A DNA stretch of 9,151 bases, from NCBI GenBank assembly GCA_039798005.1, contig JBDKGV010000134.1:1-9151 (forward strand). Direction: 5' to 3'. Positions 1 to 7,090 of the stretch are shown here, piece after piece. Each line of letters begins with the position of its first letter. The stretch's first letter is position 1. The notes beneath the pieces were generated by a model. It did not search any database and had not been told where the DNA came from. It saw nothing but the letters and a program-made list of their open reading frames with translations. The translations under genes and the position numbers were made by a program. Source of the stretch: JBDKGV01 sp039798005. Lineage in GTDB: Bacteria > Fibrobacterota > Fibrobacteria > UBA5070.

Positions 1-45
1 CGCCAGCGCGATGCGTCGACGGGGACAAGCCTTGCAAGAAGCGGA

Positions 46-669
46 TTACTTCTTGAGCGTGATCTCGACCCGGGTGGTGTCCTCGGGCTTGATCTGGATT
101 TCCTGGGCGGCCATGCCGGCGGCACCACGGATCTTGAGGAAGTGCTTGCCGGCGCGAAGCTCGTTGGACTTGCCGGAGATGGTCAGCCAGTCGCCCATGT
201 TGCGACCCACAAGGCGGTCGTCGATCAGGACTTCGGCCTTGTTCTTCTCGGAAGCGTTGCGGACCTTGACCTTCACGATGCCGAACTGACCCTTGATCTC
301 GTAGTAGAGATTGGAGGTCTTGCCCGGGAACACGTTGGCGCGACCCAGCGAGAACTGGTAGTCGTCCATCATCACGGTCACGTCGCCACGGCCCGAGGGG
401 ACTTCGGCGGTGAACGGGGTCTTGCCGCGCTCTTCCCCGTCGTAGAACACCACAAGACCGGCAGGGCGGGTCTCGACATGGATCATGCCCTTTTCGCCGC
501 GCTTGGGACGTCCGGCGGAAGGCTCGAAGGCGGTGTCGTCGGCCGCGATCGCAGGAAGTGCCGAAGTGGTCGACTCGTTGTTGGCTTCGCCTTCGGCATG
601 GACCAGATTCACGGCTCCCATGGCCAGTACCGCAACGCCCGCCAGGGCTAGAAATGAACGCTTGTGCAT
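46..669 (-). CDS. Exported PEGA-domain protein, two PEGA-like repeats
   Basis: The 207-residue protein begins with a Sec signal peptide: KR at residues 3-4, a hydrophobic stretch at about 6-23, and a likely signal peptidase I site after VHA (residue 25). No lipobox cysteine is present, so it should be periplasmic or secreted rather than a lipoprotein. A polar, low-complexity linker (about 26-60, rich in Ala, Ser, Glu and Thr) leads to two beta-rich segments. The first (about 62-127) has the PEGA pattern: beta strand IHVETRPAG, DGEERGKTPF, then a Val-rich strand. The second (about 133-206) repeats it more loosely (VLIDDRLVG, LRAGKHFLKI, and a final VEITLKK strand). PEGA domains are usually surface or cell-envelope beta modules of unknown ligand. 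The ATG is preceded by AAAGGA about 7 nt upstream. The gene is divergent from the chemoreceptor gene at 972. The fold assignment is fairly firm; the function is unknown. Confidence 0.8.
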   Translation of the reverse strand: MHKRSFLALAGVAVLAMGAVNLVHAEGEANNESTTSALPAIAADDTAFEPSAGRPKRGEKGMIHVETRPAGLVVFYDGEERGKTPFTAEVPSGRGDVTVMMDDYQFSLGRANVFPGKTSNLYYEIKGQFGIVKVKVRNASEKNKAEVLIDDRLVGRNMGDWLTISGKSNELRAGKHFLKIRGAAGMAAQEIQIKPEDTTRVEITLKK

Positions 670-747
670 GGTTTTTCCTTTGCTTGGACCGTCTTGAGCA
701 GTCCGGAGAGTTCCTCTGGATTGCCTACGCTGACAAGATGCAAGTGA

Positions 748-778
748 AAAATAAATCCTGCATGCGAGTTTCTGTCAA
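748..778 (-). promoter_or_regulatory. Candidate sigma70-type promoter for the PEGA gene
   Basis: On the minus strand a perfect TTGACA (-35, positions 778-773) is followed after 19 nt by TATTTT (-10, positions 753-748) in a locally AT-rich patch. The spacing is longer than the optimal 17 nt and the -10 matches 4 of 6 bases, so strength is uncertain. It would give a leader of about 70 nt before the ATG of the PEGA gene. Confidence 0.45.
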
Positions 779-816
779 AGAATGGTCACCGCGGCACAAT
801 ACTGAATCCATGGATC

Positions 817-845
817 TTGACTTCCACGCTTTCCAATGGCATCAT
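817..845 (+). promoter_or_regulatory. Candidate sigma70-type promoter for the first chemoreceptor gene
   Basis: TTGACT (817-822) and CATCAT (840-845) are separated by exactly 17 nt, matching 5 of 6 and 4 of 6 consensus bases. It points rightward into the chemoreceptor gene and would leave a leader of roughly 120 nt containing the stem-loop at 876-899. I saw no convincing sigma54 (GG-N10-GC) or sigma28 element as an alternative. Known only from pattern; no transcription start can be seen. Confidence 0.45.
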
Positions 846-875
846 GTGGGTTGAGCTTGTGATCTGTCACGTTGC

Positions 876-899
876 ACGCCGAAGCTTCCCTTTCGGCGT
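876..899 (+). promoter_or_regulatory. 8-bp stem-loop in the chemoreceptor leader
   Basis: ACGCCGAA (876-883) and TTCGGCGT (892-899) are perfect reverse complements around an 8-nt loop. The structure lies about 70 nt before the start codon at 972 and downstream of the candidate promoter, so it would be in the mRNA leader. No T-run follows on either strand, so it is not a canonical intrinsic terminator. It could be an mRNA-stabilising or regulatory hairpin, or an operator. Confidence 0.4.
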
Positions 900-962
900 T
901 GCCCGATCCATCGACTGAACTGCCCACCTTGCGAAACCTGCAGCGTGGAAATCTTGCGTTCT

Positions 963-966
963 GGAG
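963..966 (+). promoter_or_regulatory. Ribosome binding site that sets the start at 972
   Basis: GGAG at 963-966 lies 5 nt before the ATG at 972. The longer reading from GTG at 945 has no Shine-Dalgarno-like sequence and would add nine residues ahead of a normal charged N-terminus plus membrane segment, so the ATG is preferred. Confidence 0.6.
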
Positions 967-971
967 TCCCA

Positions 972-3029
972 ATGAAAATTCGTACCCGATTGCAGGTCGC
1001 CGTCCTGGGCGGCAGCACCATCCTCCTTTGCCTCCTTGGCGGCATCATCGACCGGATGGTGGGAGCTGCGCAGGAAGTCCAGATGCAAACGCAGATGAAG
1101 GACCAGGTCATCATGGCCAAGGCCCTGTGCGACCTGTCGTTCACGGACAGGCAGGTCAAGCTGAGCCACGACATCGACGTGTTCCGGGAACTGTCCACTG
1201 GAGCCTTTCGGATCGAGGAGGGGACCACCCGGATCACGGGGACCAACCAAGTGGATCAGACCAAGGCGGAACTCGAGGTGCCGGTCGCAAGCCTCGGGGG
1301 GACCAGGGTTGAAAACGCCGACCACGGCCTGGTCGAGCACATCAAGGAGATCACCGGGGACGACGCGACCCTCTTCATGGTCTCTCCTCAAGGCATGCTG
1401 CGGGTCAGCACCACCGTGAAGAAGAAGGACGGAGGCCGTGCCGTGGGCACCTTCATCCCGCCCGGCTCCCCCGTCTACCAGGCGATCAGTTCAGGACAGC
1501 GGTACGCAGGTCGGGCCGTGGTGGCCGGACAGGACTACCTGACCGCCTACGTTCCGTTGAAGGGCCCTTCCGGCAAGGTCGCGGCGGCCCTGTTCGTCGG
1601 CGTCCCCGAGGTCGACAAGGACGCCCTGCGCAAGGAGATCCTCGATCGCAAGGTCGGAGAGACCGGGTATCTGTTCGCCGTCGATGCCAAGGGGATCTTC
1701 AAGATCCATCCCTCCTTGGAGGGAACGGACGGGAATTCGGTGGATTTCATCCCCTCCATCCTCACGCGCAAGGAAGGCCACATCCGTTACCTCTGGAAGG
1801 ATTCCACCGGCAACGGGGTCTGGAAGCAGGCCAGCTTCTCGACCTCCGAAAAGCTGGGATGGACCATCGTGGCGACGGCCCCCGAAGCGGAATTCATGGC
1901 CACCCGCAGGCACCTGCGCTTCCTGTTGATGGGCTGCATCGCCCTGTCCATCCTGCTGTTCGCCTCGATCTCCGTCTGGATCGACCGGACCGTGGCCGCC
2001 CCGATCCGCAAGGCTGCCGATCTCATGCGCAACATCGCCATGGGTGACGGCGACCTGACCTGTCGGCTCTCCACCGGCACCCGGGATGAGCTGGGCGACC
2101 TTGCCGACGGGTTCAACCGGTTCGTCGAGAAGACCCGCGACACGATCCGCTCGGTCCGGGAGCAGACCGGACCGATGACCGCAGCGGCGACAAGCCTGGG
2201 CGAACTGGCCGGAGGACTGGACAGTGATGCGACGACCTCGGCCCGGATGGCCACCTCCGTCGCCGCCGCCGCCGAGCAGATGAGCGCCAGCGCCGTCACG
2301 GTGTCCTGCTCCGTGGAGGAATCGGGAGCCAGCCTCGAGCAGGTCGCGGCGGCCGTGGAGGAGATGAACTCCAGCATCCGCGAGATCGCCCGGGCGGCCG
2401 AATCCTCCCGCCAGACCGGACAGGACGCCTTGCGCAATGCCGATGAGGCCGCAGGGCTTGTCAAGGAAATGGATCAGGCCTCCGGGGAGATCGGTCGCGT
2501 GGTCGAGCTGATCGTGGAGATCTCGGAACAGACCAAGTTGCTGGCCCTGAACGCCACCATCGAAGCGGCCCGCGCGGGTGAGGCGGGCAAGGGATTTGCT
2601 GTGGTCGCCGGCGAGGTGAAGGAGCTGGCCAAGGGAACGGCCGAGGCGTCGGGGGACATCGCCGCACGCGTGGAACGCATGCGCAAGGCCACGAGTTCCG
2701 CCGTCAGCAGGATATCGAGGATTCGCGAGGTCATCGCCCAGGTCGCCGACGTGCAGGGCACCATCGCAGCCTCCGTCGAGGAGCAAAGCGCCACAACCCG
2801 GGAGATCGCCTCGAACCTCGCGGAGGCCGTGGGCGGAATCCGCCTGATCTCCTCGAATGTCGGAGAGGTCGCCACGGCGGCCCGGACCGTCTCCAAGGAC
2901 ATCGCCCAGGTGCAGACCACCGGCGAGGAGCTCAAGGTCAAGGCCACGACGCTGCGGGACTCCTCGGGAAGGCTCAACCAGTCGGTGCTGTCGGTCAAGG
3001 GCCAGCTGGACCAATTCCGCGTCGACTGA
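972..3029 (+). CDS. Methyl-accepting chemotaxis protein, Cache_3-Cache_2-like sensor
   Basis: A 685-residue transmembrane chemoreceptor that would couple a periplasmic signal to CheA/CheW. Residues about 8-27 form TM1. The periplasmic sensor (about 30-312) resembles the Cache_3-Cache_2 fusion: a first module with the ATLFMVSPQGMLRVSTTVKK, RAVGTF, YAGRAVV and YVPLKGPSGKVAAALFVG pattern, then a second Cache with GETGYLFAVDAKGIFKIHP and WTIVATAPEAEF. TM2 is about 315-336 and HAMP about 337-392. The coiled-coil signalling domain (about 395-680) has the hairpin tip EQTKLLALNATIEAARAG (519-536) followed by GKGFAVVAGEVKELA. Candidate methylation sites are the EQ at 435-436 and EEQSATTREI around 603-612. 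There is no C-terminal CheR/CheB-docking pentapeptide; it ends QFRVD. The start ATG has GGAG 5 nt upstream. The next gene, 58 nt downstream, is a paralogue. The ligand cannot be assigned. Confidence 0.93.
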   Translation: MKIRTRLQVAVLGGSTILLCLLGGIIDRMVGAAQEVQMQTQMKDQVIMAKALCDLSFTDRQVKLSHDIDVFRELSTGAFRIEEGTTRITGTNQVDQTKAELEVPVASLGGTRVENADHGLVEHIKEITGDDATLFMVSPQGMLRVSTTVKKKDGGRAVGTFIPPGSPVYQAISSGQRYAGRAVVAGQDYLTAYVPLKGPSGKVAAALFVGVPEVDKDALRKEILDRKVGETGYLFAVDAKGIFKIHPSLEGTDGNSVDFIPSILTRKEGHIRYLWKDSTGNGVWKQASFSTSEKLGWTIVATAPEAEFMATRRHLRFLLMGCIALSILLFASISVWIDRTVAAPIRKAADLMRNIAMGDGDLTCRLSTGTRDELGDLADGFNRFVEKTRDTIRSVREQTGPMTAAATSLGELAGGLDSDATTSARMATSVAAAAEQMSASAVTVSCSVEESGASLEQVAAAVEEMNSSIREIARAAESSRQTGQDALRNADEAAGLVKEMDQASGEIGRVVELIVEISEQTKLLALNATIEAARAGEAGKGFAVVAGEVKELAKGTAEASGDIAARVERMRKATSSAVSRISRIREVIAQVADVQGTIAASVEEQSATTREIASNLAEAVGGIRLISSNVGEVATAARTVSKDIAQVQTTGEELKVKATTLRDSSGRLNQSVLSVKGQLDQFRVD

Positions 3030-3087
3030 ACCTTTCCGGTTGCGGCGATGGGCCGCGAATGGGACAATGCCATGACCGGAGGCCATC

Positions 3088-5154
3088 ATGTTCAAGTCCT
3101 ACAAGTCGTTGCCCGTGCGCCATCAGATGGTGATCGCCATCATGGCGGTTTCCTTCGCCATCTTCGGCATCGCCTTCTCGGTGCTGGCCAATCGCATGAT
3201 CAAGCAGCAGGAGGCCCGGCTTGCCGATTGGACCCGGGAAGCCTCGATCCACCAGGCGGCCCTCCTGCAAGGGGAGTTGCAGCAGAAGCTGGGCATCGCC
3301 CAGGCCTTGGCCCACTCGCTTGAAGGGATGCGCAAGCTCCCGGACGCGACCAAGCGCGAGGCCTTGAACGAACTGGTCCGCGGAGTCGCCGCGACACCGG
3401 GAATCTCGGCCGCCTATGTCAATTTCGAGCCGGGAGAGTACTTCGCCCAAGGCTCCTCCCCCGCCGGGACCTCGCCGGGATTCACCTGGTTCCACGATGC
3501 GTCGGGCGCCCTCAAGCCGGAGGCCTCCGCATGGGGAACCGTGATCAAGCCCACCGACGACTGGTACATGGTACCGCGCGAGCGCAAGCAGGAAAGCCTG
3601 ATCGAGCCCTACCTTTACAGCTACGAACCGAGCGCCCCGAAGGTCCTGATGACGTCCATCGCCGTGCCTCTCCTGGCCGAGGGGAAGGTGGTGGGCGTTG
3701 CCGGGATTGACATCCCGCTCACCCAACTGCAGCAGATGACCAAGGGCATCCGTCCCTTGGACGAGGCCTACGCCATCCTGGTCTCCAACAAGGGAGCCCG
3801 CATCGCCCACCCCAAGCCGGACATGATCGGCAAGGTCATCGGCGACGACATGGGCGACAAGCAGAAGGAACTGCTGGACTCCATCCGGACGGGGAAGACC
3901 AAGATCGTGGACAAGATCGCCAAGGCCACCGGGAAGATGAGCCGCATCTTCTACGCGCCGATCACGGTCGGCGAAACCGGTCAACCCTGGTCCTTGGGCG
4001 TGGTCTACCCGATCCACGACATGCGCGCCCCGCTGCGGGATCTCAAGCGCGACTTCGTGATCTTCTCGAGCATCCTGCTTCTGGTCATCGGGGGCACCCT
4101 TTGGAGCGTGGCCGGACGACTGGTCCGACCGATCCAGAAGGTCTCGGACATGATGCAGGACATCGGACGGGGCGAAGGCGACCTCACCCGCACCATCGAC
4201 CCGACCGGAGCCAAGGAGGTGCGGGAACTTGCCGAAGGCTTCAACCTGTTTGCCGGCAAGACCAGGAACACGATCTCCGAGACCTTGACCGCCACCGCTC
4301 CGATGACCGCAGCCGCCCACGACCTCGACCGTCTCGCCCTTGAACTGGACGGGAGCGCCAAGCTCGCCGCCCGGAAATCGAACTCGGTGGCCGCTTCCGC
4401 CGAGGAGATGAGCGCCAGCGCCCAAAGTGCCTCCTGTGCCGTGGAGGAGTCGGGCGCCAACCTCGAACACGTCGCCGCCGCCGTGGAACAGATGAATTCC
4501 AGCATCCGCGAGATCGCCCACGGGGCGGAGTCCTCGCGATCGACCGGCCAGGAGGCCCTGCGTTCGGCCGAAGAGGCCGCTCAACTGGTCGAGGAGATGG
4601 CCCGGGCATCGTCAGAAATCGGGCATGTCGTCGAGCTGATCGTCGAAATCTCCGAGCAGACCAAGCTGCTTGCCCTCAACGCCACCATCGAGGCGGCCCG
4701 CGCCGGTGAAGCGGGCAAGGGCTTTGCCGTGGTCGCGGGGGAGGTGAAGGAGCTGGCCAAGGGAACCGCCGACGCCTCGGGAGACATCGCCGCCCGCGTG
4801 GAACGCATGCGCAAGGCCACCTCCAGCGCCGTGGAACGCATCGGGCGCATCCGCAACGTGGTCTCCCAGGTGGCCGATGCCCAAAGCACCATCGCGGCCT
4901 CGGTGGAGGAGCAGAGCGCTGCCACGCGCGAGATCGCAAGCAACCTGTCGCAGGCCGTCAGCGTGATCCGGATGGTGTCCACCAGCGTCACCGAAGTCGC
5001 CAACACCGCGCGTTCGGTGGCCCAGGACATCGCCGAGGTGCGGCAGACGGGCACCCAACTGGAGACCCAAGCCCAGTCCCTGCGTGACGCCTCACAGACC
5101 CTGAACACAAGCGTCAAGGACGTGAAGCTGCTTTTGGGGCGCTTCCGGGTCTAG
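3088..5154 (+). CDS. Methyl-accepting chemotaxis protein, dCache_1-like sensor
   Basis: A 688-residue transmembrane chemoreceptor. TM1 is about residues 12-34. The periplasmic part (about 40-318) looks like a double Cache (dCache_1) domain: DDWY at 157-160, EPYLYSY at 173-179, VLMTSIAVPL at 186-195 and VVGVAGIDIPL at 201-211 in the membrane-distal module, then AYAILVSNKGARIAHP and WSLGVVYPI in the membrane-proximal one. TM2 is about 322-343 and HAMP about 344-396. The signalling domain (about 398-688) has the tip EQTKLLALNATIEAARAG (523-540) and aligns without gaps to that of the upstream receptor, with a constant offset of four residues. It ends in RFRV with no docking pentapeptide. GGAGG sits 5 nt before the ATG. 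It is either co-transcribed with the upstream receptor or expressed from its own weak promoter in the 58-nt gap. dCache_1 receptors often bind amino acids or other small metabolites, but the usual Arg two residues before the WY pair is Asp here. Confidence 0.93.
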   Translation: MFKSYKSLPVRHQMVIAIMAVSFAIFGIAFSVLANRMIKQQEARLADWTREASIHQAALLQGELQQKLGIAQALAHSLEGMRKLPDATKREALNELVRGVAATPGISAAYVNFEPGEYFAQGSSPAGTSPGFTWFHDASGALKPEASAWGTVIKPTDDWYMVPRERKQESLIEPYLYSYEPSAPKVLMTSIAVPLLAEGKVVGVAGIDIPLTQLQQMTKGIRPLDEAYAILVSNKGARIAHPKPDMIGKVIGDDMGDKQKELLDSIRTGKTKIVDKIAKATGKMSRIFYAPITVGETGQPWSLGVVYPIHDMRAPLRDLKRDFVIFSSILLLVIGGTLWSVAGRLVRPIQKVSDMMQDIGRGEGDLTRTIDPTGAKEVRELAEGFNLFAGKTRNTISETLTATAPMTAAAHDLDRLALELDGSAKLAARKSNSVAASAEEMSASAQSASCAVEESGANLEHVAAAVEQMNSSIREIAHGAESSRSTGQEALRSAEEAAQLVEEMARASSEIGHVVELIVEISEQTKLLALNATIEAARAGEAGKGFAVVAGEVKELAKGTADASGDIAARVERMRKATSSAVERIGRIRNVVSQVADAQSTIAASVEEQSAATREIASNLSQAVSVIRMVSTSVTEVANTARSVAQDIAEVRQTGTQLETQAQSLRDASQTLNTSVKDVKLLLGRFRV

Positions 5155-5214
5155 CGAAGAAGTTCAACGCAAGTGCGGTCCGGGGCCGGAGCGGTTTTGC
5201 AGATTGCTGTCACG

Positions 5215-6297
5215 ATGACTCTGGCCGACCTCGAACTCAAGCTCTCCGCCGGTGAGCGTCTTTCCCAGGAAGACGCTCTTTTCCTTTTTGCCCACGCACC
5301 CTCCGACTGGCTGCGGGAGAAGGCCGACCAGGCGCGTCGCACCCGGCACGGTGACGCGGTCTTCTACAACCGCAACATCCACTTCGAGCCCACCAACATC
5401 TGCGTGTATTCCTGCCACTTCTGCGCCTTCGCCCGCAAGCCCGGCGCGACGGAAGCCGAAGGGGCATGGGACCACACCGCCCAGGAACTTCAAGCCACAC
5501 TCGCCAAGTATCCGGTGGGAAGCTTGAGCGAAGTGCACATCACCGGCGGCGTGCATCCCGACCGGGGTGTGGAGTACGGCGAGGAGCTGTGCCGGGCCGT
5601 GAAGTCCGTGCGGCCCGAGATCCACGTGAAGGCCTTCACCGCCGTGGAAATCAGCTTCTTCGCCCGCAAGAGCGGACTCACCATCACCCGGTGTCTGGAG
5701 CGCCTCAAGGCCGCGGGTCTGAACAGCCTTCCCGGTGGCGGGGCCGAGATCTTCGACCCTGAGGTGCGCCGCAAGATCGCCGGCGGCAAGGCCCCGGCCC
5801 ACCAGTGGCTGGAAGTCCACGAGGCGGCTCATGCCTTGGGAATCCAGTCCAATGCCACCATGCTCTACGGGCATGTGGAGGAGCACCGCCACCGGGTGGA
5901 TCACATGGCGCGCCTGCGCGACCTGCAGGACCGCACCAAGGGGTTCATGTCGTTCATCCCGCTGCGCTACCGCAACGAGAACAACGGGCTTTCGCACCTT
6001 GAGGAAGCCACCCCCGAGGAGGATCTGCGCACCTTCGCGATCAGCCGCCTGTTCCTGGACAACATCCCGCACCTCAAGGCCTACTGGGTGATGCTGGGCA
6101 TTCCCCAAGCCCAAAGCGCGCTTGACTGGGGCGTGGACGACTTGGACGGCACCGTGGACGATTCCACCAAGATCTATTCGATGGCCGGGGCCGAGGAACA
6201 GTCCCCGACCCTCACGAGCCAGCGCCTGCAGGAACTGATCGAGGCCAAGGGGCGCACGCCGGTCGAGCGCAATTCCTGGTACCAAGTCCACGCGTGA
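5215..6297 (+). CDS. mqnE: Aminodeoxyfutalosine synthase (radical SAM, menaquinone pathway)
   Basis: The 360-residue protein is of normal length for MqnE. It carries the radical-SAM cluster motif CVYSCHFC (Cys63, Cys67, Cys70) within NRNIHFEPTNIC, then EVHITGGVHP, HVKAFTAVEI, LPGGGAEIF, NATMLYGH and the FIPLRYRNENN block. KAFTAVEI and GGGAEIF separate MqnE from its relative MqnC and from CofH. In the family, MqnE uses S-adenosylmethionine to join its adenosyl radical to the MqnA product (3-[(1-carboxyvinyl)oxy]benzoate), giving aminodeoxyfutalosine in the cytoplasm. Homologues as I recall them begin near the ATG at 5215 (an acidic helix, then a LFLFAHA-like stretch). Upstream GTG or TTG codons are possible, and the ATG lacks a clear Shine-Dalgarno. 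The gene begins 60 nt after the chemoreceptor and its stop overlaps the next gene. No other mqn gene is in view, so the rest of the pathway must lie elsewhere. Confidence 0.88.
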   Translation: MTLADLELKLSAGERLSQEDALFLFAHAPSDWLREKADQARRTRHGDAVFYNRNIHFEPTNICVYSCHFCAFARKPGATEAEGAWDHTAQELQATLAKYPVGSLSEVHITGGVHPDRGVEYGEELCRAVKSVRPEIHVKAFTAVEISFFARKSGLTITRCLERLKAAGLNSLPGGGAEIFDPEVRRKIAGGKAPAHQWLEVHEAAHALGIQSNATMLYGHVEEHRHRVDHMARLRDLQDRTKGFMSFIPLRYRNENNGLSHLEEATPEEDLRTFAISRLFLDNIPHLKAYWVMLGIPQAQSALDWGVDDLDGTVDDSTKIYSMAGAEEQSPTLTSQRLQELIEAKGRTPVERNSWYQVHA

Positions 6298-7064
6298 GCA
6301 CCGACTCGACCGTTCGTCTTGAGGAGCCCATGCCAGTGGGCGTCTCGAAGGACAAGGATCTCGATTTCTACGCGCATCTGCGGCCCCATTACGACACGCT
6401 CTTTCCCTTGGATCGGGCGCGTCCGGAATTCCTGCTTTCCCTCGTGCGCGGACGCCGTGGCTTCCTGGACCTCGGATGCGCCACCGCCACCCTGTGCGAT
6501 TCCATGGTGGCCGACTTCGAGGCGGTGCAAGGCTGGGACCTGGATGCGGGGCTTCTCGACATCGCAAGGCGCCGCTGTCAGAACCTGTCCAATCTGCACC
6601 TCGAGCACCGCGACCTGCGCGAGGTCGCCAAAAGCCCCTTCCACGCCGATCTCGTGAGCTGCCTCGGCAACACCGTGGTGCACCTGCCTTCCCCTGAGGC
6701 CGTCCTGTCCTTCTTCCGGGGCGTGCGACGGATCCTCAAGCGCGACGGGGCCTTCGTGGTCCAGACCGTCAACTACGATGGACTGGCCTGCCTTGACCAC
6801 GACTTCCCGGTGATGGAGCGCGAGAACCTTCGTTTCGAGCGCAGCTATCGCGCCCGGCCCGACGGACGGCTCGACTTCACCACCGTCCTTTCGACTCCCG
6901 AAGGCCGGAGCCAAGCCACCACGGCGCAGCTTCCCCTGCGCTGTGCGGAGCTTGTCGAACTCGCCCGTCAGGCCGGATTTCCCGCCGTGACCCTGAGGGG
7001 AGGATTTTCCCGCCGCGCATGGAACCCGTCCTCCCCCGCCACCGTGGCCATCTTGCGCCGCTGA
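6294..7064 (+). CDS. Class I SAM-dependent methyltransferase, small-molecule type
   Basis: The 256-residue protein has a Rossmann-fold methyltransferase core. Motif I is FLDLGCATATLC (57-68). The acidic ribose-binding position is in GWDLD (80-84), an HRDLRE segment (105-110) may contact adenine, and ADLVSCLGNTVVHL (118-131) is motif II/IV. A QTVNYD segment (157-162) follows strand 5, and the pattern of a late AGF turn and a terminal VAILRR strand fits the Methyltransf_25-like group of small-molecule enzymes. The substrate is unknown. The chosen GTG overlaps the mqnE stop codon (GTGA), implying translational coupling. An alternative start is ATG at 6330, which has GAGGAG just upstream; it would remove 12 poorly conserved residues and leave a 32-nt gap. 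The pairing with mqnE hints at a quinone-related substrate, but that is inference only. Confidence 0.8.
   Translation: MSTDSTVRLEEPMPVGVSKDKDLDFYAHLRPHYDTLFPLDRARPEFLLSLVRGRRGFLDLGCATATLCDSMVADFEAVQGWDLDAGLLDIARRRCQNLSNLHLEHRDLREVAKSPFHADLVSCLGNTVVHLPSPEAVLSFFRGVRRILKRDGAFVVQTVNYDGLACLDHDFPVMERENLRFERSYRARPDGRLDFTTVLSTPEGRSQATTAQLPLRCAELVELARQAGFPAVTLRGGFSRRAWNPSSPATVAILRR
6321..6326 (+). promoter_or_regulatory. Shine-Dalgarno-like GAGGAG supporting an alternative start
   Basis: GAGGAG ends 3 nt before an in-frame ATG at 6330 inside the methyltransferase gene. The spacing is short, but the match is better than anything before the GTG at 6294. It makes the true N-terminus of the methyltransferase uncertain. 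Confidence 0.35.
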
Positions 7065-7090
7065 CTATTCTATCCTTGGTTTCACTGACC

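Noticed and set aside
1..45. Terminator after the PEGA gene
   Set aside because: No stem-loop followed by a T-run is visible on the minus strand before the window edge.
142..651. Plus-strand open frame opposite the PEGA gene
   Set aside because: Val/His/Gly-rich antisense shadow; the minus strand has a signal peptide, conserved domain pattern and ribosome binding site.
3030..3087. Possible terminator or promoter between the two chemoreceptor genes
   Set aside because: There is a 5-bp GCGGC/GCCGC stem but no T-run, and the best promoter match (TTGCGG with a GACAAT-like hexamer) is too weak to call.
1491..3095. Long minus-strand open frame of 534 codons opposite the first chemoreceptor
   Set aside because: High-GC DNA leaves antisense frames open. 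The translation is a Gly/His/Leu/Asp-rich shadow without domains, while the plus strand encodes a clear chemoreceptor.
2995..4584. Minus-strand open frame of 529 codons opposite the second chemoreceptor
   Set aside because: Same kind of compositional shadow; no recognisable motif and no ribosome binding site.
5155..5214. Possible terminator before mqnE (TCCGG-GG-CCGGA followed by TTTT)
   Set aside because: The loop would be only 2 nt and the T-run is 4 bases several nt away, so it is not a credible intrinsic terminator.
5164..6567. Minus-strand open frame of 467 codons opposite mqnE
   Set aside because: Shadow of the mqnE gene, low-complexity composition, spans two real plus-strand genes.
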